Assembly: GCF_002022505.1 (NCBI RefSeq)
Contig: NZ_CP019781.1
Location: forward strand, 1,511,501 to 1,575,500
Direction of reading: 5' to 3'
Source of the DNA: Bartonella sp. WD16.2
Lineage (GTDB): Bacteria > Pseudomonadota > Alphaproteobacteria > Rhizobiales > Rhizobiaceae
Length of the DNA: 64,000 nucleotides
The number at the start of each line of letters is the position of its first letter. Position 1 is the first letter of the stretch. The translations under genes and the position numbers were made by a program. Shown here piece after piece: positions 9,573 to 18,064 of the stretch. The notes beneath the pieces were generated by a model that was not told the DNA's origin, did no database searches, and saw nothing but the letters and a program-made list of their open reading frames with translations.

Positions 9573-10539
9573 GTCTTTCCCCATTTTTCGCATTCAAAAA
9601 TTAATTTTTACACGCAATAAAACAACTAAAACTGCTATTATTCCCAGTGACAATATTTCTGGAAAAGCTTTGGTTGTTGTGATTGCTATTATGACATTTC
9701 TTGCAAGTTTAACATTAAGCAGTGTTGATCTAGTACACCAAGCTGCTCATAATTGGAGTACTCAAATTAACAATGAAGCAACAATTCACATACATCCCGT
9801 TGAGAATGTCGATATTGAGCAAGCTCTGCGCAATGCAGTTCAATTAGTCACTACATTTCATGGTGTGAAAGAAGCCAAAATTGTTGATCAAACAGCCACT
9901 GAAAAATTGCTTGAACCATGGCTTGGATCAGGCTTAACTTTGAGCAAATTGCCCATTCCCCGGCTCATTATTGTCACTTTAAACAAGAATGAAAAAACCG
10001 ATTTTCACGCCATTAATCAAGCCATTAAAACACATATCCCAGGTGGTCAGTTTGATGATCATCGCTTCTGGGTCAATCGTTTTGCGACAATGGCACAAAC
10101 AACTGTTCTTATTGGCTTTTCAATTTTAGCACTGGTTTTAAGCTCTCTTATGCTCACAATTATCTTTGCAACACGCAACGCACTTGCAGAAAATTCTCAT
10201 ATTATCAATGTCTTATATTTTCTGGGTACTGAAACCCATTTCATTACCAAACAATTTGATTGGCATTTTTTCAAAACAGCATTGCGTGGTGCATTGTATG
10301 GTGGTGTGACAAGTGCACTTCTCTTTAGTGCTTTTTTCTTCTGGATAAACAATAACCTCGGCACAGCACAAAGCAGTCAAATCACCGCCTTGTTTGGACA
10401 TTTCTCAGTAAATTTCGCCACTTATGAAAAAATTCTTATCCTTATTCTTTTTGTGTCCCTTCTCACTACACTAACGAGTCGGATTACTATTTTAGCACAA
10501 CTTAAAAAAATTGATCAGCGCGAAAATGGTTTATTTTAG
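9565..10539 (+). CDS. ftsX: Cell-division ABC permease FtsX
   Basis: Membrane partner of FtsE. A cytoplasmic N-terminus is followed by a first transmembrane segment (about residues 33-55), a periplasmic domain (about 60-170), and three further hydrophobic segments near residues 180-205, 225-250 and 285-310. This is the four-helix layout of FtsX. The 324-residue length is normal for Rhizobiales. The periplasmic domain is expected to recruit a peptidoglycan-hydrolase activator of the EnvC type. The gene overlaps both ftsE and probably the start of the DUF218 gene, forming one transcription unit. Confidence 0.9.
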   Translation: MIKSFPIFRIQKLIFTRNKTTKTAIIPSDNISGKALVVVIAIMTFLASLTLSSVDLVHQAAHNWSTQINNEATIHIHPVENVDIEQALRNAVQLVTTFHGVKEAKIVDQTATEKLLEPWLGSGLTLSKLPIPRLIIVTLNKNEKTDFHAINQAIKTHIPGGQFDDHRFWVNRFATMAQTTVLIGFSILALVLSSLMLTIIFATRNALAENSHIINVLYFLGTETHFITKQFDWHFFKTALRGALYGGVTSALLFSAFFFWINNNLGTAQSSQITALFGHFSVNFATYEKILILILFVSLLTTLTSRITILAQLKKIDQRENGLF

Positions 10540-11221
10540 TGTCATGCTCCACAATTCACCTTATCCTCAACTATCATCAGGCAATAATCCACAAAAGTGT
10601 TGCATTGCAAAATCCATCACAAATGTTCTACGGTTCTATAAACGCTTTTCACGTTATGTGCCATTAACAGTCCTTGTTCTTTTTATCACAATTTTGCTCA
10701 TTGGTGTTACATTTGTTACTTTCTCGGAAAAAATAGAGCACTTAACCCCCCCAAACCCTTTGCCACAAGCAGATGCAATCATCGTTCTTACAGGTGGAGA
10801 AAATCGAATAAAAACAGGGGTTGAACTCTTGCAAAAAGGGCTTGGTTCTCAACTATTGATCAGCGGAGTCAACACAACAATTGACCTTAATAAACTGATT
10901 GACGCTACATATATCAATTCGCACCTTTTGTCTTCTCGTATTGATTTTGGATATGAAGCAACCAATACCAAAGGCAATGCTCAAGAAAGCGCTGCCTGGA
11001 TCAAAAAACACAATTATAAGACAGTTTATATTGTCACACATGATTATCATATGGTGCGCTCTTTGCTCGAACTTAAATATTTAATGCCCCATATACATTT
11101 CATCGCATATCCCATTAAAGAGAATACAACAGGCAGTTGGGTCAAACAAATCAATCAAATGCGCATTCTTGTTTCTGAATATATTAAAAACATTGGAGTA
11201 TATATCAGAACCGCGTTTTGA
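10526..11221 (+). CDS. DUF218 (YdcF/SanA/ElyC-like) membrane protein
   Basis: A protein of the DUF218 family, whose members act in envelope metabolism, although the exact reaction here is unknown. One N-terminal transmembrane helix (roughly VPLTVLVLFITILLIGVTFV) is followed by a cytoplasmic or periplasmic Rossmann-like domain with the family motifs ADAIIVLTGGENRI, LLISGV, a Glu-Ser/Asn-containing loop (NTKGNAQESAAWI) and VTHDYHMVRSL. The start is uncertain: a TTG at 10511, an ATG at 10526 overlapping the ftsX stop, and an ATG at 10544 are all possible and none has a strong ribosome-binding site. In related genomes this gene commonly follows ftsEX. Confidence 0.82.
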   Translation: MVYFSVMLHNSPYPQLSSGNNPQKCCIAKSITNVLRFYKRFSRYVPLTVLVLFITILLIGVTFVTFSEKIEHLTPPNPLPQADAIIVLTGGENRIKTGVELLQKGLGSQLLISGVNTTIDLNKLIDATYINSHLLSSRIDFGYEATNTKGNAQESAAWIKKHNYKTVYIVTHDYHMVRSLLELKYLMPHIHFIAYPIKENTTGSWVKQINQMRILVSEYIKNIGVYIRTAF

Positions 11222-11710
11222 TCTTCACACACCACTTCACTTGTCATAAATTTTCTTAATTGAAAAACTTAAGCTCTTGCTTTTATCTTAGATCACACAA
11301 GATTCTTCTTCTTATACCCTATTATACTTTTGTGCTATCTATAAGCACGGTTCCATATCCTGATTCTTTTGACAAACATCAAAACATCCCCCCTTTCATT
11401 AACTCAGTTCAAAGACCCTTATAAGCTAATCAATATAGCCATACCCTTCATATACAGTCATATCTTTCTGCTATGAATCTTGCAAAATACAAGAAACCTT
11501 CTAATTTTAAGGTCAATTAAAAACACGCGAGAATAATGAACACTCAACCATAACGGTATTAACCTAAATCCCATTATCCCTTAATCATATGCAAAAAGCC
11601 AAACTATAAAACTCAACGCAACATCATCAGCTTTATGTTCATTAAAACATACCCATCAACGCTGTTGCAAACCTATTATGACAATCATAATTCTTCTTTA
11701 GATTGGCCTC
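11222..11710. other. Gene-free stretch between convergent transcription units
   Basis: About 490 bp of AT-rich DNA between the DUF218 gene and macB, which converge on it. I translated it in all frames by eye looking for a plsC-type acyltransferase, which often follows this gene in Rhizobiales, and found no persuasive remnant. No clear terminator, tRNA or repeat is visible. Confidence 0.5.
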
Positions 11711-13693
11711 TTAATCACGTGCCAGAGCAATCACAGGATCAAGCTGTGAAGCCTTGCGTGCTGGAAAAAAACCAAAACACACTCCAATAAAGGCTGAAAA
11801 AACAAAGGCTATAACGATTGAATTTATCGTATAAACCAATTGAATAGGTAGAGACAACAGTGAAAACAAGCTGCCAACAGAAAGCCCTAAAAGAATCCCA
11901 AAACTCCCACCAATTGCACACATCAAAACTGCTTCGATTAGAAATTGTTGTAAAATATCACTCTGACGTGCACCAACCGCCATGCGCACGCCAATCTCAC
12001 TGATCCGTTCAGAAACAGTCACAAGCATAATATTCATCACCCCAATGCCCCCCACAATCAGTGAAATTGCTGCAATTGAAGTCACTAAAAGCGTTAAAAT
12101 CTGTGTACTTTGCATAAGACGTTGACGAAATGATTCTGAATTTCTAATGAAAAAATCTTCCTGACCATGTCGCGTAATTAAAAAACGCCGTACTTCAGCT
12201 TCTGCTAACTTTGAATCGACATCATCAGCAATTTTTACAGTAATTGCACGAACAATTGTTGTTCCAAGAAAACGGGTTTGCACAGCAGTATAAGGCAAAT
12301 AAACCTGGAGTGTATTTGATACACCTGCTTCATTGTTCGAAGCCACCACACCAACAATACGCGCAGGCACCTTACCCACACGCACCACTTTCCCAACAGG
12401 ACTTTCATGACTATGAGGAAAAAGAGAAGCAATGGCTTCCTTTTCAATCACCAAATCAACTGCTCGATCACGCACACTTTGTCGATTAAACAATTGTCCT
12501 TCAACAACGCTAAACCCGTGTGTTTGAAAAAATTGTTCTCCCACACCAACAATCACAGCATTGGCTTCAATACCACCATAATAAACTGTCGAACTCACTG
12601 AAATCTGAGGTGTTACACCATCAACATAAGGTAGTCCCGATAACGCTTGTGCATCATCTTCAACCAAACTTGTTATCTTGTCTGCTAGTGGATCAGAAAA
12701 ACTCTTACCCGGTAAAATTGTTAATATATTTGTGCCCAAACTCTTAAAATTTTCAAGAATTTTCTTTTGAGTCCCATTACCCAAAGACACCATCGCAATA
12801 ACTGACGCAATGCCGATAATCACCCCAAGCATTGTTAAAAAAGTTCGCATCCGGTGTGCATTCATAGCAAACAAAGCCATAGTAAATGCCTCATAGAAAC
12901 GATCCATAAAAGAACGAAAAACTCCAAGTTGTTGATGATCTTTTAGACCTTGTCCCCCATGAAGAGGCTCAATATCACTTCTTACCTTTTTAACTTGTGA
13001 TACATTATCAGAAATAATTTCCCCATCACTAATCTCAACAATGCGCTGTGCTCTTTGAGCTACATCCATATCATGAGTCACAATAACAATGGTGCGCCCT
13101 TCTTGATGAAGCTCGTCTAAAATACGCAAAACTTCTTGGCCACTATGTTTATCTAGTGCACCTGTTGGTTCATCTGCAAGAATAACATCAGCATCATTCA
13201 TTAAAGCACGAGCAATCGACACACGTTGTTGTTGACCCCCTGAAAGCTGATTAGGGAGATGATTCATGCGCTCACCCATCCCTAAACGTGTTAAAAGACT
13301 TTGTGCACGCTTTCTTCGTATCGCCGATGCACACCGTGCATAAATGGCTGGCATTTCAACATTCCCAAGAGCTGTTAATTCATGCAACAAATGATAACGC
13401 TGAAAAATAAATCCAAAATGATTGCGCCGTAAAGCTGACAAGTCATCAGCTGAAAGTGAAGCGATCTCTTTTCCTGAAACCCAATAACGTCCCCCACTTG
13501 GTCGATCAAGGCAACCTAAAATATTCATCAACGTGGATTTTCCTGAACCAGAAGCCCCTACAATAGCTACCATTTCACCACGTTTAATGATTAAATTAAT
13601 ATTTTTTAAAATAGGAACCAGCGTTTCGCCTGCACGAAATTCGCGCGTGATATTTTCCAAGACAAGGACAGCATCTGTCTGCTTTGTTTCCAT
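11711..13693 (-). CDS. macB: MacB-like ABC exporter, ATPase-permease fusion
   Basis: Inner-membrane motor of a tripartite efflux pump (macrolides, peptides, lipids or toxins in characterised members). The 660-residue protein has an N-terminal ATPase with Walker A GASGSGKST (about residue 47), signature LSGGQQQR and Walker B VILADEPTGA. Next come a first transmembrane helix near residue 285, a large periplasmic domain (about 310-530) and three C-terminal membrane helices with the FtsX-like motif ERISEIGVRMAVGARQSDIL. This is the MacB architecture. It starts 3 bp after the adaptor gene ends and is the last gene of the efflux operon. The substrate cannot be told from sequence. Confidence 0.92.
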   Translation of the reverse strand: METKQTDAVLVLENITREFRAGETLVPILKNINLIIKRGEMVAIVGASGSGKSTLMNILGCLDRPSGGRYWVSGKEIASLSADDLSALRRNHFGFIFQRYHLLHELTALGNVEMPAIYARCASAIRRKRAQSLLTRLGMGERMNHLPNQLSGGQQQRVSIARALMNDADVILADEPTGALDKHSGQEVLRILDELHQEGRTIVIVTHDMDVAQRAQRIVEISDGEIISDNVSQVKKVRSDIEPLHGGQGLKDHQQLGVFRSFMDRFYEAFTMALFAMNAHRMRTFLTMLGVIIGIASVIAMVSLGNGTQKKILENFKSLGTNILTILPGKSFSDPLADKITSLVEDDAQALSGLPYVDGVTPQISVSSTVYYGGIEANAVIVGVGEQFFQTHGFSVVEGQLFNRQSVRDRAVDLVIEKEAIASLFPHSHESPVGKVVRVGKVPARIVGVVASNNEAGVSNTLQVYLPYTAVQTRFLGTTIVRAITVKIADDVDSKLAEAEVRRFLITRHGQEDFFIRNSESFRQRLMQSTQILTLLVTSIAAISLIVGGIGVMNIMLVTVSERISEIGVRMAVGARQSDILQQFLIEAVLMCAIGGSFGILLGLSVGSLFSLLSLPIQLVYTINSIVIAFVFSAFIGVCFGFFPARKASQLDPVIALARD

Positions 13694-13696
13694 GTT

Positions 13697-14905
13697 TTAG
13701 ATCTCGTCTTCGTTTTGCCAATCGATATCTTCTAATCTCAGTCTATCATTTGAACCAGTAATCACTACATCACCTTCATTTAATCCTGAAACAACCTCAG
13801 CCATTACCTTATTATTGAGCCCAATAGTCACTTGTTTTGCAACTACCTTATTTTTACCAACCAAAAGCCAAACCCACGCTTTATGTTCTTTTGTCTCATC
13901 ATGTAAGGCATCACTTGGCACCAACAATACATTGCGCGAACGACCTAAGATAATATGAACTTGAGCTGTCATATAAGTGCGTAAAAAATTGTCTTTATTG
14001 TCCACATGCACAAGCCCATTATAATAAATAGCTGATGATGCTAAAGCACTACTCCCTCCAGACATCTCAGGATGAATACTAATATCATTACGAATAGCTT
14101 CAGGTGCAGGCTCTACCGTCTCTAATATCCCATTATAACGGCGCTGTGAATCACCAAAAATCGTGAAATAAAGTGCTTGTCCAGCGTGAACCTTCAAAAT
14201 ATCAGCTTCTGAAATTTGTGCTTTCACTGTCATTTTTGACAAATCCCCTAAAATAACAATTGTTGGCACGGATTGAACTGCATTAACATTTTGTCCTTCT
14301 TCAACAACTGTTGCTAAAACTGTGCCTGACGAAGGCGCCGTTATCCGTGTATAGCTTAAATTAACCTCTGCACTCTTAACATCAATTTGTGCTTGCACAA
14401 TTTGCTCTCGAAGCTGAGCAATCTGGGCTTCACGTATTTTTACTTGTATTGCCGCTTCATCAAAGTTAGCACGTGAAATCGCATGTGCTTTGATCATCTC
14501 TTTTTGACGTGCTAAATTTTTTTGTGCTAAAGTAAGGTGGGCTTCTTGTTCGACTAAACTGGCATAATAATGAGATAGAACAGCTTTTTTCCTTTTCAGA
14601 TCATTTTTCTGATCTGTAGGATCAATCTCTGCCAATAAATCTCCTTCTTTCACAATACTTCCAGGCGAAACATGCACCGCAATAACGCGCCCTGTCGCGC
14701 GTGCACCAACAGCAACAAGCCGATAAGGACGTACAATACCAGAAGCTAAAACACTTTCTTCAATATCACCACGTTTCACCACCGCTGTGATGTAAGCTTG
14801 TGTGGAATTTCCAAAAAAAAGAGTACGAATACCCCCTAAAAATACGACAAGAAAAGCCACAATACATAAAATAAGCTTTTTGCGTTTCAGGCTGTATTTC
14901 ATCAT
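13697..14905 (-). CDS. macA: MacA-like periplasmic adaptor (membrane fusion protein)
   Basis: Links the MacB-type ABC pump to the outer-membrane channel. The 402-residue protein has an N-terminal membrane anchor (about residues 9-28), a lipoyl half-motif (VIAVHVSPGSIVKEGDLLAEI), a long alpha-helical hairpin (about 105-185) rich in Ala, Gln and Glu, the second lipoyl half (TRITAPSSGTVLATVVEEGQ), and beta-barrel and membrane-proximal domains to the end. The hairpin length fits MacA. Its ATG overlaps the stop of the upstream outer-membrane gene by 4 bp and macB follows after 3 bp, so the three genes are translated from one message. Confidence 0.9.
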   Translation of the reverse strand: MMKYSLKRKKLILCIVAFLVVFLGGIRTLFFGNSTQAYITAVVKRGDIEESVLASGIVRPYRLVAVGARATGRVIAVHVSPGSIVKEGDLLAEIDPTDQKNDLKRKKAVLSHYYASLVEQEAHLTLAQKNLARQKEMIKAHAISRANFDEAAIQVKIREAQIAQLREQIVQAQIDVKSAEVNLSYTRITAPSSGTVLATVVEEGQNVNAVQSVPTIVILGDLSKMTVKAQISEADILKVHAGQALYFTIFGDSQRRYNGILETVEPAPEAIRNDISIHPEMSGGSSALASSAIYYNGLVHVDNKDNFLRTYMTAQVHIILGRSRNVLLVPSDALHDETKEHKAWVWLLVGKNKVVAKQVTIGLNNKVMAEVVSGLNEGDVVITGSNDRLRLEDIDWQNEDEI

Positions 14906-16404
14906 GATTGAATTTTTTCTCCCTCATTTACTCTCACGCGTAACCCGGTCACTCCATCCACTATTTCCGAACGTGAAACATCAACCACACCATCCCAACC
15001 ACCACCTAATGCTTTCATCAGCGCAATATACTGTAAAGCAACAGTAACATAGCTATTTTTAAGTGCCATTTGCGCAGAATAATATGAACGACGCGCATCT
15101 AAAAACTCAAAGAAACTAATATTCCCACTCTCAAAAAGGAGCTGAGAAAGTTTTAATGAACGCAAAGCAGCTGCATTTGCAACTACCAGTTTTTCTAAAC
15201 GCTGATGTTCCTTATAAAGTCTCACTAGTGCATTTTCTACATCTTCTAAAGCACTTAGCACTTCTGCCCGATAAGTAATAAACGCTTGATCACGCTGTGC
15301 ACGTGCCATTTCAACCGATGCTACTCTCTGCCCCCCATCAAAAAAAGGAAAATTAAGACCAGGACCAAAAGACCAACCAATGGTTGATTTTTTTCCCAAA
15401 TGACCAATCTGTGTTGCCGCTGTTGAAATACGACCCGTTAAGGTGATTGATGGGTAAAGATCTGCCTCACGTTGACCAATGCGTGCAGTAGCTTGGGCAT
15501 ATTGGCGCTCTGCACGCCGTAAATCTGGACGTGTTAACAAAATATCAGCTGGAATTCCTGCAGGTATCGGCCACTGCGGTTGTGGAATTGCTCCCTCTTT
15601 TTTAGCGCTCTTTTGTAAAAAAGCCTCCAAAGCCGTAGGAACACGACCAGTCAAAACAGAAAGACGATGAATGCTCATCGCTAAATTAGCTTCCATTTGA
15701 AATATATCAGCCTCTGTATTAGCCATTTGTGCTTGTGCATTTGAAAAATCAAGTTCTGAAGCCTCACCAGCAGCCAATTTGGTACGCATCAGTTCAAAAG
15801 TTTCACGCTGCGACACAACGATCCGGCGTGCAATCAATAGTTTTTGTTGCCAACCACGCATCTCAACATAATTTGTTGCCACATCTCCCAACAATGTTAC
15901 CATGGTTGCTCGCATATCTTCTACAGCACTATCAAGACCATAACGGGCTGCCTCAACTGCTCGCTTATGACCCCCAAAAAGATCAAGCTCCCAGCTAGCA
16001 TCAAAACCACCACGATATTGACTTAAAAGTACATCAGGTTGTTCAGAAAAACGATTGCCCGAAATTGAACTAGAAATACTTGGTGCAAGATACCCTGCTG
16101 TTTGCCCCACACTGGCACGAGCCTCACGAACACGTGCTTTTGCAATAGCAACGTTATTATTGCCAGATATCGCATCATCGATTAGTCCATCTAAAACAGG
16201 ATCATTAAAACGCCGCCACCATCCCGCAAGTGCAACTGGATGATTAGATATTTGAGAAGATTGCTTGCCCCAAATTGCTGGAACACTAAAAGATGTCTTA
16301 TGATAATCAGGGCCAACAGCACATCCTGACAATATCAAAAATGCAGAGAAGAAACTATAGTAAAAGCTCTTTGAAGCAATCCACTTTAAAGTACTCATCC
16401 GCAT
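14902..16404 (-). CDS. NodT-family outer-membrane efflux lipoprotein
   Basis: TolC-like outer-membrane channel of the tripartite exporter. The first 28 residues form a lipoprotein signal with lipobox LSGC followed by AVGPDYHK, the standard NodT-family mature start. Two repeated outer-membrane efflux domains follow (about residues 80-270 and 290-480), with characteristic NVAIAKARVREARA and SALEDVENALVRL segments and the TRPDLRRAE motif between them. It is the promoter-proximal gene of the operon with the adaptor and pump. Two ATGs two codons apart are possible starts. Length 500 is typical. Confidence 0.9.
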   Translation of the reverse strand: MRMSTLKWIASKSFYYSFFSAFLILSGCAVGPDYHKTSFSVPAIWGKQSSQISNHPVALAGWWRRFNDPVLDGLIDDAISGNNNVAIAKARVREARASVGQTAGYLAPSISSSISGNRFSEQPDVLLSQYRGGFDASWELDLFGGHKRAVEAARYGLDSAVEDMRATMVTLLGDVATNYVEMRGWQQKLLIARRIVVSQRETFELMRTKLAAGEASELDFSNAQAQMANTEADIFQMEANLAMSIHRLSVLTGRVPTALEAFLQKSAKKEGAIPQPQWPIPAGIPADILLTRPDLRRAERQYAQATARIGQREADLYPSITLTGRISTAATQIGHLGKKSTIGWSFGPGLNFPFFDGGQRVASVEMARAQRDQAFITYRAEVLSALEDVENALVRLYKEHQRLEKLVVANAAALRSLKLSQLLFESGNISFFEFLDARRSYYSAQMALKNSYVTVALQYIALMKALGGGWDGVVDVSRSEIVDGVTGLRVRVNEGEKIQS

Positions 16405-16463
16405 CCATCCTCTTGCGTGGTCTTCAAATAAACCTAGCTATGTTTCTTTTCCAAGTATTTATT

Positions 16464-17279
16464 TCAAACTTCACGTGAAAAATCAAATACTGTCTGTACT
16501 GGAACGTGATCGGAAGGTTGAGGTTCCCCTCGTGCAGCACGAAAAATCGAAAGATCATCCATAAAAGGCGCTAAATCTGGCGAAGACCAAATATGATCAA
16601 GCCGCCGCCCACGGTCAGCAAGAGCAAAATCACGTGCGCGGTAACTCCACCATGTATAAAGCTTAGTAGGAACTGGAAATTTAATGCGCATCAAATCAAC
16701 CCACCCTCCTTCACAACATAATGCTTGTAAACGCTCTGTTTCAACTGGCGTATGACTGACAACGTTCAATAATTTTTTATGAGACCACACATCATCTTCT
16801 AAAGGAGCAATATTTAAATCACCCAGCAAAAGAGAAGATAAACCATCACCCTGATCAGCTCGGATAGAAGACATTTCTTCTAAAAAATCCAACTTATGAC
16901 GAAATTTTTCATTCACATTAACATCAGGCTCATCACCCCCAGCAGGAACATAAAAATTATGAATCCGAATTGTCCTACCACAGGGCTGAACAACCACTGA
17001 AAGATAGCGACACTCTTCCTTTTGACAAAAAAAACGCTTTTTAACATCTAACAAAGGCAAACGCGAAACAATCGCCACACCATGGTAAGATTTTTGACCA
17101 CTTAGTGCAATATGCTCATAACCCGCCGCTTCAAAAGGCTCACGTGGGAATAAATGATCTGGACATTTTGTTTCTTGTAAACACAAAATATCTGGAGCAA
17201 AAAGATCCAAATATTGAAGAACTTGCGCAAGGCGTAAACGAATAGAATTAATATTCCAAGTAGCAATACGAAAAAACAT
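16464..17279 (-). CDS. xthA: Exodeoxyribonuclease III
   Basis: AP endonuclease and 3'-5' exonuclease of base-excision repair. The endonuclease/exonuclease/phosphatase fold is clear: WNINSIRLRL at the N-terminus, catalytic Glu in LCLQETK, GDLNIAP (Asp-Asn pair), a Mg-binding Asp in RRLDHIWSSP and the C-terminal catalytic SDHVPV. The ATG (MFFRIATW) shares one base with the stop codon of the upstream LolA-family gene, which implies translational coupling. A TTG one codon earlier is a less likely start. Length about 271 residues is normal. Confidence 0.94.
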   Translation of the reverse strand: MFFRIATWNINSIRLRLAQVLQYLDLFAPDILCLQETKCPDHLFPREPFEAAGYEHIALSGQKSYHGVAIVSRLPLLDVKKRFFCQKEECRYLSVVVQPCGRTIRIHNFYVPAGGDEPDVNVNEKFRHKLDFLEEMSSIRADQGDGLSSLLLGDLNIAPLEDDVWSHKKLLNVVSHTPVETERLQALCCEGGWVDLMRIKFPVPTKLYTWWSYRARDFALADRGRRLDHIWSSPDLAPFMDDLSIFRAARGEPQPSDHVPVQTVFDFSREV

Positions 17280-17914
17280 CAATTTCCATTCCGATTGCGC
17301 GATATTGCAATATTTTTATAAGGAATCGTAAACATTCCATCAGCAAATCGAATCCCTGTGCGCACGTTTATAATTTGAACCGTTGTTTCCAAATTCTGCT
17401 GATCAACAATTGTCCACTGGCGTAAATTATAGGTTTTAGAATCAAAAATCATTCTTATCTGCCCTTTGCCAATGCTCTTATCATGCAGAACAATCGTTAT
17501 CACCCCTGGATCTTCACGAAGCGCTAATAAATTCTCTGATGATATATTAATTTTATCATCCAATAGAAATTTCATCGGTGTTTGAGAAAGTTGATAAAGG
17601 TTCCAAGTGTTAAGCGCACGATTGTTCACACCCACCGTTCTGCCATCTGCTATAATCTGCAAAGGCACTCCTTTATAACCAAAACGAATCTTACCAGGAC
17701 GTTCTAAATAAAATGTCCCTTCACTCATTTTGCCCTTTGGGCTAAACTGAATAAAATCCCCTGTCATCGTTTTTATCTCGGAAAAATGATTAGCAATAGC
17801 TTGAGCTCGCGCTATCTGACGAGATGACTGTGCAAAAGAAGGCAAAGCCAACAGCACACAAATAATAAAACCAAAAACAATAAATGTTCTTCTTGATGAT
17901 AAATAATCTGTCAT
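17279..17914 (-). CDS. LolA-family outer-membrane lipoprotein carrier
   Basis: Periplasmic chaperone-like protein of the LolA fold, which in characterised bacteria carries lipoproteins from the LolCDE exporter to the outer membrane. A signal peptide (FIVFGFIICVLLALPSFAQS) starts the protein. The mature part shows family features: MTGDFIQFSPKGKMSEGTFYLERPGKIRF, DGRTVGVNNRALNTW and TTVQIINVRTGIRF. I chose the ATG giving MTDYLSSRR because an AGGAG site precedes it by a normal distance; a longer frame exists but would add 20 residues before the signal. Located between ftsK and xthA, the usual Rhizobiales arrangement. Confidence 0.85.
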   Translation of the reverse strand: MTDYLSSRRTFIVFGFIICVLLALPSFAQSSRQIARAQAIANHFSEIKTMTGDFIQFSPKGKMSEGTFYLERPGKIRFGYKGVPLQIIADGRTVGVNNRALNTWNLYQLSQTPMKFLLDDKINISSENLLALREDPGVITIVLHDKSIGKGQIRMIFDSKTYNLRQWTIVDQQNLETTVQIINVRTGIRFADGMFTIPYKNIAISRNRNGN

Positions 17915-18064
17915 CACAGACAACGCTCCTAATCGCCTAAATAGCCACATGCTCACTTGAAATATAAGCAGCAAACTTCAAAATATAAGCACCCAACAAC
18001 GCCTTTAATCCGTGAATATTCATTAAAGGTATTACTTGAAAAATTCCATTTAAAGATTTTCACT

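Noticed and set aside
11222..11710. Decayed plsC acyltransferase after the DUF218 gene
   Set aside because: Expected from synteny, but no frame showed the HxxxxD or FPEG motifs or any convincing run.
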